Shown: in pieces, positions 8,409 to 17,640 of the stretch
How positions within the stretch are numbered: position 1 is the stretch's first letter
Layout: the number at the start of each line of letters is the position of its first letter
From: Pyruvatibacter mobilis
GTDB lineage: Bacteria; Pseudomonadota; Alphaproteobacteria; CGMCC-115125
DNA: 64,000 nucleotides
Reading direction: 5' to 3'
Assembly: GCF_012848855.1 (NCBI RefSeq)
Contig: NZ_CP051630.1
Location: 2,893,501 to 2,957,500 of the forward strand
The notes under the pieces: model-generated
The model's database searches: none
Seen by the model: only the letters and a program-made list of their open reading frames with translations
What the model was told of the DNA's origin: nothing
Position numbers and translations under genes: made by a program

Positions 8409-8912
8409 ATGCCCGCAGAGATCACAGAACCGGTTGCCCAGTTCATCGCCCGGCAGACGCATTTCTACATGGCGACGGCGAATGCCAAGGGCCAGCCCTA
8501 TGTGCAGCATCGCGGCGGACCGGCGGGCTTTCTGAAGGTGCTGGGGCCGAAGACACTGGGCTTTGCCGATTTCCTCGGCAACATGCGCTACATCACGGTC
8601 GGCAATCTCGGCGAGAACGACAATGTGTTCCTGTTCCTGATGGATTATCCAGCCCAGCGCCGGGTGAAGATCCGCGGGCGGGCCGGCATCGTGACGGACC
8701 CGGATGTGATCCGCTCGGTGGCGGACCCCAATTATGATGCGGTTGTCGAACGGGCGATCATCATCGACGTGGAGTATTGGGAGACCAATTGCAACGCGCA
8801 TATCTCCCAGCGGTTCACCCAGGCGGATGTGGACCGGGCCGTGGCACCGGTGCTTGAGCGCATGAAGCGGCTGGAAGAACGGCTTGAGGCGGCGGGCCTG
8901 CCGACTGACTGA
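8409..8912 (+). CDS. Pyridoxamine 5'-phosphate oxidase-like FMN-binding protein
   Basis: This 167-residue protein has the split-barrel flavin-binding fold: FYMATANAKGQPYVQHRGGPAGF near the N-terminus, a DFLGNMRYITVGNL segment for the FMN phosphate, and a YPAQRRVKIRGRAGI strand. Close families are general flavin-dependent oxidoreductases, not the PdxH enzyme of vitamin B6 synthesis. A helical tail (residues about 135-167) is rich in Glu and Arg. It is divergent from hisB and upstream of hslV. The physiological substrate is unknown. Confidence 0.8.
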   Translation: MPAEITEPVAQFIARQTHFYMATANAKGQPYVQHRGGPAGFLKVLGPKTLGFADFLGNMRYITVGNLGENDNVFLFLMDYPAQRRVKIRGRAGIVTDPDVIRSVADPNYDAVVERAIIIDVEYWETNCNAHISQRFTQADVDRAVAPVLERMKRLEERLEAAGLPTD

Positions 8913-9074
8913 GCTTTGGGGCACCTCTCTCCGTTTTGGGCGGCGGCAGGAATAGGGTGATTTCGCGGCATTGTGTGGCCCGGCCTTGACCCCGGCGACG
9001 CGGCGGGCCACCTGTTGCGCCAGATTTCATCTGTCCGTCACACCGGACCCGCACGCACAGGATCCTTCGCCCCC

Positions 9075-9632
9075 ATGGCTTCTTCCGACTTTCCCAACTG
9101 GCACGCCACCACCATCGTCACGGTCCGCAAGGGCGGCAAGGTGGTGATCGCGGGCGACGGGCAGGTCTCGATGGGCGATACGGTGATCAAGGCCACCGCG
9201 CGCAAGGTGCGGCGGCTGGCGGGCGGCACCGTCATCTCGGGGTTTGCCGGGGCGACGGCCGACGCCTTCACCCTGTTCGAGCGGCTGGAAGCCAAGCTTG
9301 AGCAATATCCCGGCCAGCTCGCACGCGCCTGCGTGGAGCTTGCCAAGGACTGGCGGACGGACCGCTATCTGCGCAAGCTGGAAGCGATGATGCTGGTGGC
9401 CGACAAATCCGAGAGCTTCATCCTCACCGGCAATGGCGATGTGCTGGAGCCGGAAAATGGCATTGCCGGCATCGGCTCAGGCGGCAATTACGCGCTCGCC
9501 GCCGCGCGGGGGCTTTCGGAAACAGATCTCGACGCCGAAGAGATCGCCCGCAAGGCGATGAAGATTGCCTCGGATATCTGCGTCTATACAAATGACAATA
9601 TTGTTGTCGAAGTGCTTGACGCCCAGGCCTGA
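9075..9632 (+). CDS. hslV: HslV peptidase subunit of the HslUV (ClpQY) protease
   Basis: HslV is the N-terminal-nucleophile peptidase of the ATP-dependent HslUV protease. The start [11 protein letters not shown] gives an 11-residue propeptide ahead of [10 protein letters not shown]; Thr12 should become the catalytic N-terminal Thr after processing, as in other alphaproteobacteria, in contrast to the one-residue Met removal of E. coli. The [11 protein letters not shown] and [17 protein letters not shown] blocks confirm the family. A start at 8973 would add a non-conserved leader. The partner hslU follows after 57 bp. No convincing sigma-32 promoter was identified in the 160 bp upstream. Confidence 0.95.
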   Translation: MASSDFPNWHATTIVTVRKGGKVVIAGDGQVSMGDTVIKATARKVRRLAGGTVISGFAGATADAFTLFERLEAKLEQYPGQLARACVELAKDWRTDRYLRKLEAMMLVADKSESFILTGNGDVLEPENGIAGIGSGGNYALAAARGLSETDLDAEEIARKAMKIASDICVYTNDNIVVEVLDAQA

Positions 9633-9689
9633 GGGCCCCGCCTCACCGTTTCACCGTCCCAGCTTCCTCACATCAGACCCGAGTAATCC

Positions 9690-11000
9690 ATGACCACCCT
9701 GTCTCCCCGCCAGATCGTTGCTGAACTCGACCGGCATATTGTCGGCCAGAAGGACGCCAAGCGCGCCGTGGCAATTGCGCTGCGCAACCGCTGGCGGCGG
9801 CAGCAGCTTGAGACGGGGATGCGCGAGGAAGTGTTGCCGAAGAACATCCTGATGATCGGCCCGACCGGCGTCGGCAAGACGGAGATTTCCCGCCGGCTGG
9901 CCAAGCTGGCCCAGGCCCCCTTCATCAAGGTGGAGGCCACCAAGTTCACCGAGGTGGGCTATGTGGGCCGCGACGTGGAGCAGATCGTCCGCGACCTGGT
10001 GGAGGCCGCCATCTCCATGGTGCGCGAGGCCAAGCGCGAGGAAGTGAAGCCGCAGGCCCATGCGGCAGCGGAAAACCGGGTGCTTGATGCGCTTGTTGGC
10101 CCCAATGCCGGCGAGGCCACGCGGGACAGTTTCCGCAAGAAGCTGCGCGACGGGTTGCTCGACGACAAGGAAGTTGACCTCGAAGTCCGCGATAGCGGCG
10201 GCGGCATGCCGATGATGGAGCTGCCGGGCATGCCCCAGGGCTCCGGCATGGGCATGATCAATCTGTCGGACATGTTCGGAAAGGCGTTCGGCCAGCGCAC
10301 GCGCACCCGCCGCATGAAGGTGCGCGACAGCCATGATGTGCTGGTGCAGGATGAAAGTGACAAGCTGCTTGACGACGAGCAGATCACCCGCGAGGCCATC
10401 GACCGGGTGGAGAACGCGGGCATTGTCTTCCTCGACGAGATCGACAAGGTGTGCGCCAAGTCGGAGCGTCAGGGGGCCGATGTGAGCCGCGAAGGCGTGC
10501 AGCGGGACCTGCTGCCGCTGATCGAGGGCACCACGGTGTCCACCAAATACGGATCGGTGAAGACCGACCATGTTCTGTTCATCGCGTCCGGCGCCTTCCA
10601 CATTGCCAAGCCGTCCGACCTGCTGCCGGAGCTTCAAGGTCGGCTGCCGATCCGTGTCGAGATGACGGCGCTGACCCGCGATGACCTGAAGCGCATCCTG
10701 ACCGAGCCGGAAGCGAGCCTCGTGAAGCAATATGTGGCGCTGATGGGCACGGAAGAAGTGACGCTCGATTTCACGGAGGAAGGCATCGACGCCATCGCCG
10801 ACATTGCCGCGGAGGTGAACGGCACGGTCGAGAATATCGGTGCGCGCCGCCTGCACACGGTGATGGAGCGCGTGCTTGATGAGATCAGCTTCGAGGCGAC
10901 GGATGCGGGCGGGGCGACGATCACCGTCGACCGGGCCTATGTGGAAAGCCGTATCGGCGACCTGGCCCAGAACGCCGACCTGCAGAAATTCATCCTGTAA
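9690..11000 (+). CDS. hslU: HslU ATPase/unfoldase subunit
   Basis: HslU (436 residues) is the AAA+ hexamer that unfolds substrates and feeds them to HslV. Walker A GPTGVGKT is at residues 57-64, the pore loop GYVG at 90-93 and Walker [10 protein letters not shown] at about residue 250. An insertion I-domain lies between (about 110-240, with the Met/Gly-rich [20 protein letters not shown] stretch typical of the group). The C-terminus ends in QKFIL, the tail that docks into HslV. It forms an operon with hslV. Confidence 0.97.
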   Translation: MTTLSPRQIVAELDRHIVGQKDAKRAVAIALRNRWRRQQLETGMREEVLPKNILMIGPTGVGKTEISRRLAKLAQAPFIKVEATKFTEVGYVGRDVEQIVRDLVEAAISMVREAKREEVKPQAHAAAENRVLDALVGPNAGEATRDSFRKKLRDGLLDDKEVDLEVRDSGGGMPMMELPGMPQGSGMGMINLSDMFGKAFGQRTRTRRMKVRDSHDVLVQDESDKLLDDEQITREAIDRVENAGIVFLDEIDKVCAKSERQGADVSREGVQRDLLPLIEGTTVSTKYGSVKTDHVLFIASGAFHIAKPSDLLPELQGRLPIRVEMTALTRDDLKRILTEPEASLVKQYVALMGTEEVTLDFTEEGIDAIADIAAEVNGTVENIGARRLHTVMERVLDEISFEATDAGGATITVDRAYVESRIGDLAQNADLQKFIL

Positions 11001-11013
11001 TCAGGCTCTCAGC

Positions 11014-11107
11014 GAATCCGCCTCGACGCGCTTCTGGGTCTGGCCGCGAATCTTCCTGAAAATATGGCTCGATTCGGGGCCGGACAGATTTTCGCTGACC
11101 GCGAATC
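11014..11107. promoter_or_regulatory. Cluster of four GANTC sites between convergent hslU and smr
   Basis: GANTC occurs at 11014, 11048, 11071 and 11103, four in 94 bp, again mostly as CGAATCCG or CGAATC. The sites fill the gap between two convergent stop codons (hslU at 11000, Smr at 11117). A looser pair lies at 11808 and 11843 between mltA and smr, with the same GGCGAATCC context. Confidence 0.5.
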
Positions 11108-11116
11108 CGGCCGCTG

Positions 11117-11758
11117 TCAGCGCTGCCGCCTGAGCCACACATAGAACGCACCGCCACCGCCATGACGCGGATGGGCGGGGCGGATGGCCGCCACATGCGG
11201 CCTGAATTCCGCCTCCGCCAGCCAGCGGGGCAGGTTATCCCGCAGGACGCCGCGGCGCTCCGGGGTCTCTGAAATCCGGTCGCCATGCAAGGTGTGACGG
11301 GCGAGCGTCGAGGCTGACCCCTTGCCGGTCACCACCAGCAGGCAGCGGACCCCCTGGGTGCGGAGGCGCGGCAGATCCTGCCTCAGGCGGATATGGGCCT
11401 GGGCCTGGTTGAGGCCATGCAGGTCAATTTTGGCGTCCGGATCAATACGGCCACGGCGCAGTTTCCGCTGCAAGCCGCCATCCAGTGTGCCTGCATCATG
11501 GGGCGCGGGAGGCGGTTTGGGGCGCCGTGCCTGTGTCGGTGAGTGGGCCGGGTGGCCCGTGGGATGAAGGGCTGCCTTCGCCGCCTTGGCTTTGCTGCGG
11601 GCCAGTTTCGATGTGGCGGCGGGGGATTTGGGGGTTTCCGCCTTGAGCAGGTCGGCCATGGCAGCGCGGTCATCCAGGGGTTTCACCGCCTCGGTTACCT
11701 TCTGCCAGAGCTCCTGCTCGTTGGGCTCGAGGCCGCGCTTGCCGCGCCTGCGTGCCAT
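11117..11758 (-). CDS. Smr domain protein
   Basis: This 213-residue protein has a basic, Ala/Lys/Pro-rich N-terminal half (MARRRGKRGL...) followed by a C-terminal Smr (MutS2-like) domain: KIDLHGLNQAQAHI, VVTGKGS, GVLRDNLPRWL and a closing HGGGGAFYVWLRRQR. Smr domains cleave or bind nucleic acids, and DLHG and TGKG are the conserved active motifs. The start at 11758 is chosen over 11824 because the additional residues are unlike the family. It lies downstream of mltA on the minus strand, the usual alphaproteobacterial neighbourhood. Confidence 0.88.
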   Translation of the reverse strand: MARRRGKRGLEPNEQELWQKVTEAVKPLDDRAAMADLLKAETPKSPAATSKLARSKAKAAKAALHPTGHPAHSPTQARRPKPPPAPHDAGTLDGGLQRKLRRGRIDPDAKIDLHGLNQAQAHIRLRQDLPRLRTQGVRCLLVVTGKGSASTLARHTLHGDRISETPERRGVLRDNLPRWLAEAEFRPHVAAIRPAHPRHGGGGAFYVWLRRQR

Positions 11759-11863
11759 CTCACTGCGCCCTGCAAGAGGTGCCGGATGGGCTGTATTTGC
11801 CGCGGGCGAATCCCGCACCTGCACATTGTTTCGGCAACGGGCGAATCCAGGTGAAAAAGCCGG

Positions 11864-13165
11864 TTACCATGGGATGTCCCGGACCCGGTCGGCCAGGTGG
11901 GCAGGTATCAGCACGGTCAGTCGGCCCTGCTCGGCCATGGCCCCGGCCATGTCGCCGGCCGCAGCACCAGAGCCCGCGAAATAATCGGCGCGGACAGGCC
12001 CTCGAATGGCACCGCCGGTGTCCTGCGCCACCATCAGGCGATTGACCGGGCCGTCAGGGTCAACAGGAGAGGCCTCCGGCAGCTCGAGCCAGAAGGGCAG
12101 GCCAAGCACATGATGCTTGCGGTCCACGGCGATGCTGCGATGGGGGGTCAGCAGGGCGGATTGCGCGCCGGGCGGGCCGAGTTCGGGATGCTCGACGGGC
12201 AGCTCGGTGAAAAAGACGTAGGACGCGTTGCGGTTCATCATGTCCTGGGCGTCGTCCGGATTGCTCTCAAGCCAATCCCGGATCGCGGCCATCGACATCT
12301 TCTCGCGGGGGATGTGCCCGGCCTCGATGAGGGGCCCTCCGATGGCCGTATAGGGGTGGCCGTTCTGCCCCGCATAGGACAGGCGTATGACCTGGTCAAT
12401 CTCGCCGTCCGCGGCAAGTATCACCCGGCCCGACCCCTGGATTTCGAGGAAAAAGGCGTCGATGGCACTCTCCAGCCAGATGAGTTCGAGGTCCTGATCG
12501 GCCAGCGCACCGCGGGCAATGGCCGCGCGATCCTCGAAGGGCACCAATTGGCCGTCAATCACCCGCCCCGCAATGCGCTGACCGCGCAGGCTGTCGCGAA
12601 AATCGCCCAGTTCCACCGACACAAGGTCCGGCGGCCGCGCCAGGACAGGTGCCGGGAATTGGTCGGATTTCTGGCGCGATCCCTTTATTTCGGGTTCGTA
12701 ATATCCGGTGACCAACCCTGTATCATCGTTATCATTCCGAACACGGAACGGAATGAAGCCGGACTCGAAAAAATTCCGCGCCTGATCGCTCGACAGCGTT
12801 TCACCCAGTTCCGCCACCAAATCGCATACAGGGTGCAGATCACCGGCGGTCAAGGCGAGGCGCGGGTCGCCACGCAGGCCCCTTTCGCCCGGCAGACGGC
12901 TGATAATCCGGCAGGATTCCCGCAAGGAAGCCAAGGCTGCGGCATGGTCATCCGCCTGCCAGCCGGGCAGAGCATTGAAGGTCGTTTCTTCGAGAACAAG
13001 GCGCTCGGTTGGGGCGTGGTCAGTCATCGGCCCTACCCGCAGAAGCAGGAAAGTCATACCCGCGGCCACGGCCAATGCGACGAACCCGGATGCTACCCGA
13101 TGGCGGGTGACCCACCGGGAGATAGCAGAGCCGGCACCTGTCGGCCGATGACTGTCTGCCGGCAT
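11864..13165 (-). CDS. mltA: Membrane-bound lytic murein transglycosylase A
   Basis: The 433-residue protein has an N-terminal membrane anchor (about residues 24-46) and then an MltA domain (GLVTGYYEPEIKGSR, LIWLESAIDAFFLEIQGSGRV) with a C-terminal 3D-type barrel (MVAQDTGGAIRGPVRADYFAG) holding the conserved Asp. MltA cleaves peptidoglycan glycan strands to 1,6-anhydro products in the periplasm. It lacks a lipobox, unlike E. coli MltA. It is followed by smr and preceded 21 bp away by the Tim44-like gene, so the three are likely co-transcribed. Confidence 0.92.
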   Translation of the reverse strand: MPADSHRPTGAGSAISRWVTRHRVASGFVALAVAAGMTFLLLRVGPMTDHAPTERLVLEETTFNALPGWQADDHAAALASLRESCRIISRLPGERGLRGDPRLALTAGDLHPVCDLVAELGETLSSDQARNFFESGFIPFRVRNDNDDTGLVTGYYEPEIKGSRQKSDQFPAPVLARPPDLVSVELGDFRDSLRGQRIAGRVIDGQLVPFEDRAAIARGALADQDLELIWLESAIDAFFLEIQGSGRVILAADGEIDQVIRLSYAGQNGHPYTAIGGPLIEAGHIPREKMSMAAIRDWLESNPDDAQDMMNRNASYVFFTELPVEHPELGPPGAQSALLTPHRSIAVDRKHHVLGLPFWLELPEASPVDPDGPVNRLMVAQDTGGAIRGPVRADYFAGSGAAAGDMAGAMAEQGRLTVLIPAHLADRVRDIPW

Positions 13166-13186
13166 GGGCCGTCACCTCCGGGCTGC

Positions 13187-13909
13187 TCAATTGCCGCCGG
13201 TGGCGACCAGCTTCCAGTTGGGGTCGCGGCTCTTGGTGTCGCGCTCGAAGGTCCAGACATCGACGACCTGCCGCACGGCCTCGGGGCTGCCTTCCACCAC
13301 GTCGCCATTGGCCGCGCGCAGGGCGGAAATCATCTGGCTGACAAAGCGCACGGTCACCCGGGCACGGGAGCCGTCCAGTTCAGCGGCCGTGATATCCGCG
13401 GAGGAGAGGCCCACATAGCTCTGTTCCAGCGATCGGCCTTCCATTTCACGGTCCTCGATGGCGGCTTCGAAATCCTTGAAGACGTCGTCATCCAGGAGCT
13501 GGCGCAGGGTGGTGCGGTCAGCGGAGGCAAACGCCGTGACGATCATCTCATGCGCCTTACCGGCTCCATCGAGGAAGCTTTCGGGCGTGAAAGTGCGGTC
13601 GGCGAGTTCGACCTGGGCAAGGCCGTTGGCCAGCGGCGAGCCTTCCGGCGCATAGGCGGGCCGCGGTGCATCTTCGTGCGGCTCATCCTGACGGTCCGAT
13701 CCGGGCAGGCGGATCACGTTGTCATCCCGGCTGTCGGCCTGCCGCGCACCCTCCTCGTCGTCCTTGCGGCGCTCAAGCGGATTGCGGGAATAGGGATCGT
13801 GGGGCGGGCGCTCATTGCCGGTGCGCTTGCCAAGTACCGAGCGCAGCCGGAAGAACACGAAGACCGCGATGGCAAGAAAGATGAGATTGATCAGGTCATA
13901 ACCGGTCAT
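13187..13909 (-). CDS. Tim44-like domain inner-membrane protein (TimA type)
   Basis: The 240-residue protein has one N-terminal transmembrane helix (YDLINLIFLAIAVFVFFRLR), a charged low-complexity linker (residues about 30-90), and a Tim44-like domain (FLDGAGKAHEMIVTAFASAD ... TVRFVSQMISALR ... VVDVWTFERD). This is the bacterial relative of mitochondrial Tim44 (TimA in Caulobacter), found in alphaproteobacteria. It is divergent from fxsA and upstream of mltA, the arrangement commonly seen in the class. A molecular role in bacteria is not settled. Confidence 0.9.
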   Translation of the reverse strand: MTGYDLINLIFLAIAVFVFFRLRSVLGKRTGNERPPHDPYSRNPLERRKDDEEGARQADSRDDNVIRLPGSDRQDEPHEDAPRPAYAPEGSPLANGLAQVELADRTFTPESFLDGAGKAHEMIVTAFASADRTTLRQLLDDDVFKDFEAAIEDREMEGRSLEQSYVGLSSADITAAELDGSRARVTVRFVSQMISALRAANGDVVEGSPEAVRQVVDVWTFERDTKSRDPNWKLVATGGN

Positions 13910-13954
13910 GGCGGGCGCGGGCTTTCCGTTGGTCGGGACTGTTGCAAGGGCCGG

Positions 13955-13968
13955 GCATCTCGAGATGC
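13955..13968. promoter_or_regulatory. 14-bp perfect palindrome in the tim44/fxsA divergent promoter region
   Basis: GCATCTCGAGATGC reads the same on both strands and lies in the 201-bp divergent gap, 46 bp before the Tim44 start. It looks like a dimeric regulator's operator; no known regulator consensus was recognised. Confidence 0.4.
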
Positions 13969-14110
13969 GGCGCTTTTGGTCACCATAGCTTTTGCGCCTT
14001 GCTCTGGTCCAGCAAGGGCCGCATTCCTAGGTGTATAAAAGGTAGTATTGCGACAGCGCGGGTCCAAACCCGCAACCGGGTGCCATTGGCCCCTACAGTC
14101 CGGAGACCAG

Positions 14111-14710
14111 ATGTTTTTTTACCTCCTGCTCGTGTTCATCGGCATACCACTGATCGAAATCGCCCTGTTCATCCAGGTGGGCGGCGCGATCGGCACGGCG
14201 GCCACCATCGCGATCGTGATCGGGACGGCTTTTCTGGGGGCCTGGATGCTGCGGGCACAGGGCATTTCCACCGCCCAGCGGGCCCAAGCGAGCCTTCAGC
14301 GCGGCGAGATCCCCGTCGAGCAAGCCTTTGACGGTATGTTTCTGGTTTTTGCCGGCGGGCTGCTGCTCACGCCCGGCTTCCTCACGGACGCGATTGGCTT
14401 TTCGCTGTTCATTCCGCAGGTGCGCGCCTTTCTGCGCCAGCGGGTGACCGCCATGGCGGCGCGGCGGGGATCATCTTTCCGCGTTTACGGGACCAGCGGC
14501 ATGGGCGGAACCGGCTTTGCCGATGAAGATGCCATGTGGCAGCGGCGCGGCCCGCAGCGACCGGCCAATGACAGCTCGTCTGCCGGACCCGGCCGTCATC
14601 GCGGGCCAAGTGGCAAGGGCGGCAACGGCAGCCCGCCTGTCATTGACGGCGACGCGGTCGATATCGGCGAGGACGGCCCGCCGCGGGACGACAGCCCCTG
14701 GCGCAGCTAG
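14111..14710 (+). CDS. fxsA: FxsA family membrane protein
   Basis: FxsA-type protein (199 residues) with membrane segments at about residues 3-21 (FYLLLVFIGIPLIEIALF), 27-47 and 74-95, and a hydrophilic Gly/Asp-rich C-terminal tail. In E. coli, FxsA overproduction suppresses F exclusion of phage T7; its normal role is unknown. The ATG at 14111 is chosen because GGAG sits six bases upstream and translation begins directly with the membrane segment. It lies next to secB, as is common in alphaproteobacteria. Confidence 0.9.
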   Translation: MFFYLLLVFIGIPLIEIALFIQVGGAIGTAATIAIVIGTAFLGAWMLRAQGISTAQRAQASLQRGEIPVEQAFDGMFLVFAGGLLLTPGFLTDAIGFSLFIPQVRAFLRQRVTAMAARRGSSFRVYGTSGMGGTGFADEDAMWQRRGPQRPANDSSSAGPGRHRGPSGKGGNGSPPVIDGDAVDIGEDGPPRDDSPWRS

Positions 14711-14793
14711 GCGCGGTTGCAGCGGCTGGGCCGGCATGATAGCCACCGCCATCACTTCGAATTCCGACCGCAACCCGTCAGGACATTTTCCTC

Positions 14794-15324
14794 ATGACTG
14801 ATACTCCGGCAGCAGACGCAAACGGTTCCGCCAATGGTGCCGCCAACGGCAATGGCGGCGAGGGACAGGCGATGCCGCCGCAGATCCGCATTCTCGGCCA
14901 ATACATCAAGGACCTGTCCTTCGAGAACCCGAATGCGCCCGGTGGCTTCACCAACCAGGCCCCGCAGATCAACGTGTCGGTAGATGTCCGCGTGCCGGGC
15001 AACCAGGACAACGATTATGAAATCGAGTTGCGGCTGACGGCGGACGCCAAGGTCGAGGACAAGCAGGTTTTCCTGGTCGAGCTGGTGTATGGCGCGGTGT
15101 TCCGGCTGGAAAACATTCCCGCCCAGGGCCTGCAGCCGGTGCTGCTGATCGAGTGCCCGCGCATCATCTTCCCGTTTGCACGCCGCATCATCGCGGACAT
15201 GACACGCGACGGCGGCTTCCCGCCGCTGATGATCGATCCCATCGATTTCGCAGCACTGTACCGGCAGCGCCTGGACCAGCAGCAGGCAGCCCAGCAGGGT
15301 GATGCACCCGCCGGCGACGCCTAA
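14794..15324 (+). CDS. secB: Protein-export chaperone SecB
   Basis: SecB (176 residues) keeps preproteins unfolded and hands them to SecA. The core PQIRILGQYIKDLSFENPNAP, the VFLVELVYGAVF strand, and the ECPRIIFPFARRIIADMTRDGGFPPLMIDPIDF block are diagnostic. An Asn/Gly/Ala-rich N-terminal extension (about 25 residues) and a Gln-rich tail flank the core. It is convergent with dnaQ, with only 21 bp between stop codons and no clear terminator. Confidence 0.97.
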   Translation: MTDTPAADANGSANGAANGNGGEGQAMPPQIRILGQYIKDLSFENPNAPGGFTNQAPQINVSVDVRVPGNQDNDYEIELRLTADAKVEDKQVFLVELVYGAVFRLENIPAQGLQPVLLIECPRIIFPFARRIIADMTRDGGFPPLMIDPIDFAALYRQRLDQQQAAQQGDAPAGDA

Positions 15325-15345
15325 ACCGTCAGGCTGTTTTTCAGA

Positions 15346-16038
15346 TCAGGCTGATTTGAGCCACAGGGCCTTGTCGCCGATTTCGGCGATGAAGGCCTCG
15401 TGCGCGTGCCGTTCTTCCTCGGTGAGGAGAGACGGCAGTACCTTGCCCCGGCTGCGGCGCGCGGTGGTGGGCACATTGGTCGCAAGCGGCTGAGCCGCTG
15501 CTTTTTCTTCGAGCACAAGGCCCGGTTCGCGGCCGCCGATCAGCTCCAGATAGACTTCCGCCAAAAGCTCGGCATCCAAGAGCGCGCCGTGCTTTTCACG
15601 CGCGGAATTGTCGACGTTGAAGCGGCGGCACAGGGCATCGAGCGACGCTGCCGCGCCCGGGAAGCGGCGCTTGGCAATGGCCAGTGTGTCGACCGACTGC
15701 GCGTCAGGGATCGTCGGCTTGTTGGCCCAGCCCAGCTCGGCATTGATGAAGGTCATGTCGAAGCTGGCATTGTGGGCGACCAGCGGTGCGTCGCCGACGA
15801 ACTCCAGGAATGCATCGGCGATGTCGGCGAAGAGCGGCTTGTCGGACAGGAACTGCTCGGAGAGGCCATGCACCTCGAAGGCACCCTGGGGCATGTCGCG
15901 CTGGGGGTTGATGTATTGATGATAGGTGCGGCCGGTAGGCACGTGGTTCATCAATTCGACGCAGCCGATTTCCACCAGCCGGTGTCCTTCGGACGGCTTG
16001 AAGCCGGTCGTTTCCGTATCGAAGACGATTTCGCGCAT
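15346..16038 (-). CDS. dnaQ: DNA polymerase III epsilon (proofreading exonuclease) subunit
   Basis: This 230-residue DEDD exonuclease starts with MREIVFDTETTGF (D7, E9), followed by HNASFDMTFINAEL (ExoII) and KHGALLDAELLAEVYLEL (ExoIII, HxAxxD), all the catalytic residues of the 3'-5' proofreading subunit. The start at 16038 is favoured because 44 preceding in-frame codons show no family similarity. A short C-terminal segment (about residues 175-230) should bind the alpha subunit. It lies downstream of coaE. Confidence 0.93.
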   Translation of the reverse strand: MREIVFDTETTGFKPSEGHRLVEIGCVELMNHVPTGRTYHQYINPQRDMPQGAFEVHGLSEQFLSDKPLFADIADAFLEFVGDAPLVAHNASFDMTFINAELGWANKPTIPDAQSVDTLAIAKRRFPGAAASLDALCRRFNVDNSAREKHGALLDAELLAEVYLELIGGREPGLVLEEKAAAQPLATNVPTTARRSRGKVLPSLLTEEERHAHEAFIAEIGDKALWLKSA

Positions 16039-16133
16039 GCTGTGTTCCGGCAGCCGGCCCCCACGGGAGGGTCGTGCCGGGTCCCAATCAAGTTGTCGTT
16101 CACACCCTTGCGCCTGCCCAAAGGCGCGGGGGC

Positions 16134-16754
16134 TCAGCCGAGGCGCTGTGTCAGCACCTTCGGCTCCCAAGACTGCAAATTCTCGGTGATTCGTTTCACC
16201 TGTTCAAATGCATGCTCGAGGCCCTTGTCGGTCTCGACCACGAAGTCGGCCCGGGCGCGCTTGTCAGCATCCGGCACCTGCTTTGAGAGGATCTGTTCGA
16301 ATTTTTCCGTCGTCATGCCCGGCCGCTCCAGCACGCGGGCGCGTTGCACATCGGCGGGAGCGGAGACGACAACCACCGCGTCAACGCGCGTCTCACCGCC
16401 GGTTTCATAAAGAAGCGGGATATCAAGCACGGCGATTTTGGCGCCGGAGGCTTGCGCATCCTTGAGGAACTGAAGCTGCGTCTGGCCGACCAGCGGATGG
16501 ACGATGCCTTCGAGTTTCTTGAGCGCGTCCTTGTCATCGAGCACGCGCTTCGACAGGCGCGCCCGGTCCACCGCGTCATCGACGATGGCATCAGGAAAGT
16601 TGGCACGCAGGGGCTCCACCGCCGCGCCGCCTTTTTCGTAGATCGCGTGCACGGCAGCATCGGCGTCATAGACCGGCACGCCGAGGCGGGCGAACATCTT
16701 GGCGGTTTCGGATTTCCCCATGCCGATGGAGCCGGTGAGACCAACGAGCAGCAT
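16134..16754 (-). CDS. coaE: Dephospho-CoA kinase
   Basis: CoaE (206 residues) phosphorylates dephospho-CoA in the last step of coenzyme A synthesis. The P-loop [12 protein letters not shown] is at residues 5-16, with [13 protein letters not shown] (the DAD motif) and [11 protein letters not shown] further on. Its ATG overlaps the aroE stop codon (TGATG), so the two are translationally coupled. Confidence 0.95.
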   Translation of the reverse strand: MLLVGLTGSIGMGKSETAKMFARLGVPVYDADAAVHAIYEKGGAAVEPLRANFPDAIVDDAVDRARLSKRVLDDKDALKKLEGIVHPLVGQTQLQFLKDAQASGAKIAVLDIPLLYETGGETRVDAVVVVSAPADVQRARVLERPGMTTEKFEQILSKQVPDADKRARADFVVETDKGLEHAFEQVKRITENLQSWEPKVLTQRLG

Positions 16755-17632
16755 CAGCCCTGTTCCTTTTTCAGATCATCTTCAATGAGCGCGCGGGCGG
16801 TAGCCACATCGTCTTCGGTCACCTCGACGCCGAACCATCTGGCAAAGCCGGGGGCCGCCTGCCACAGCAGCATCCCAAGCCCGTCCACCGTCGCAAGGCC
16901 GCGATCACGGGCCTGACGCAGCAGGGGCGTCTCCAGCGGCACATAGACAATGTCATAGACCACAGCTGTTGCAGGCAATGGAGAGAGGTCGATGTCGAGA
17001 TCAGCCTGGCCCTTCATGCCGAGCGATGTGGTGTTGACCACAAGGTCTGCACCCTCCAGCGCCTTGGGCATCTGCTGCCAGTCATAGACCATCGCCTTGG
17101 CCTCGATGTCGGCCACGAGGCTGGCGGCGCGGGCCATGGTGCGGTTGACGAGGCGCACTTTCATGCGGCCTTCGGTTTCCAGCACATCGACAATGGCACG
17201 GGCAGCCCCGCCGGCGCCGATCACCACCGCCGTCTTGCCGGAAAAGTCCGGCACGGATTTTTTGAGATGGGTCCAGAACCCGATGCCGTCGGTATTGGTG
17301 CCACGGATCTCGCCGGTGTCGGGGTCGCGGTAGATGGTGTTGACAGCCTGAAGGCGCTCCGCAGGCGGATCAACAAAAGGCGCGAGCGCTTCGAAAGCTG
17401 CTTCCTTGTGCGGGACCGTCACATTGGCGCCGCGAAATCCAAGATTGGGCAGGAAGCGCAGCGTGTCGGCCAGCTCGGCGGGTTCGACGGGTAGCTTGGT
17501 GTACTCGCCCTCGAGCCCGTGGCGCTTGAGCCAGGTGTTGTGGATCATCGGCGAGCGGGAATGGTCCACCGGCCAGCCGATGACGCAGACCTTGCGCGGC
17601 CCGACGGAGATGATGCTGTGTGTTTCGGCCAT
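16754..17632 (-). CDS. aroE: Shikimate 5-dehydrogenase
   Basis: AroE (292 residues) reduces 3-dehydroshikimate with NADPH in aromatic amino-acid synthesis. The shikimate-binding [17 protein letters not shown], catalytic VPHKE Lys, NTDGIGF and the Rossmann [13 protein letters not shown] motif are all present. It starts eight bases after the maf stop and overlaps coaE, giving a compact maf-aroE-coaE operon with dnaQ beyond it. Confidence 0.96.
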   Translation of the reverse strand: MAETHSIISVGPRKVCVIGWPVDHSRSPMIHNTWLKRHGLEGEYTKLPVEPAELADTLRFLPNLGFRGANVTVPHKEAAFEALAPFVDPPAERLQAVNTIYRDPDTGEIRGTNTDGIGFWTHLKKSVPDFSGKTAVVIGAGGAARAIVDVLETEGRMKVRLVNRTMARAASLVADIEAKAMVYDWQQMPKALEGADLVVNTTSLGMKGQADLDIDLSPLPATAVVYDIVYVPLETPLLRQARDRGLATVDGLGMLLWQAAPGFARWFGVEVTEDDVATARALIEDDLKKEQG

Positions 17633-17640
17633 GGGCGCTG

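Noticed and set aside
9651-10856. A 401-codon minus-strand frame opposite hslU
   Set aside because: Antisense shadow of hslU with no recognisable domain.
11060-11110. GATTCGGG/GCGAATCC pieces as a tRNA T-loop
   Set aside because: No cloverleaf or acceptor stem can be formed around them; they belong to the GANTC cluster.
11897-14038. A 713-codon open frame on the plus strand opposite mltA and the Tim44-like gene
   Set aside because: It is antisense to two clearly conserved genes; long antisense frames are common in high-G+C DNA and its translation shows no family motifs.
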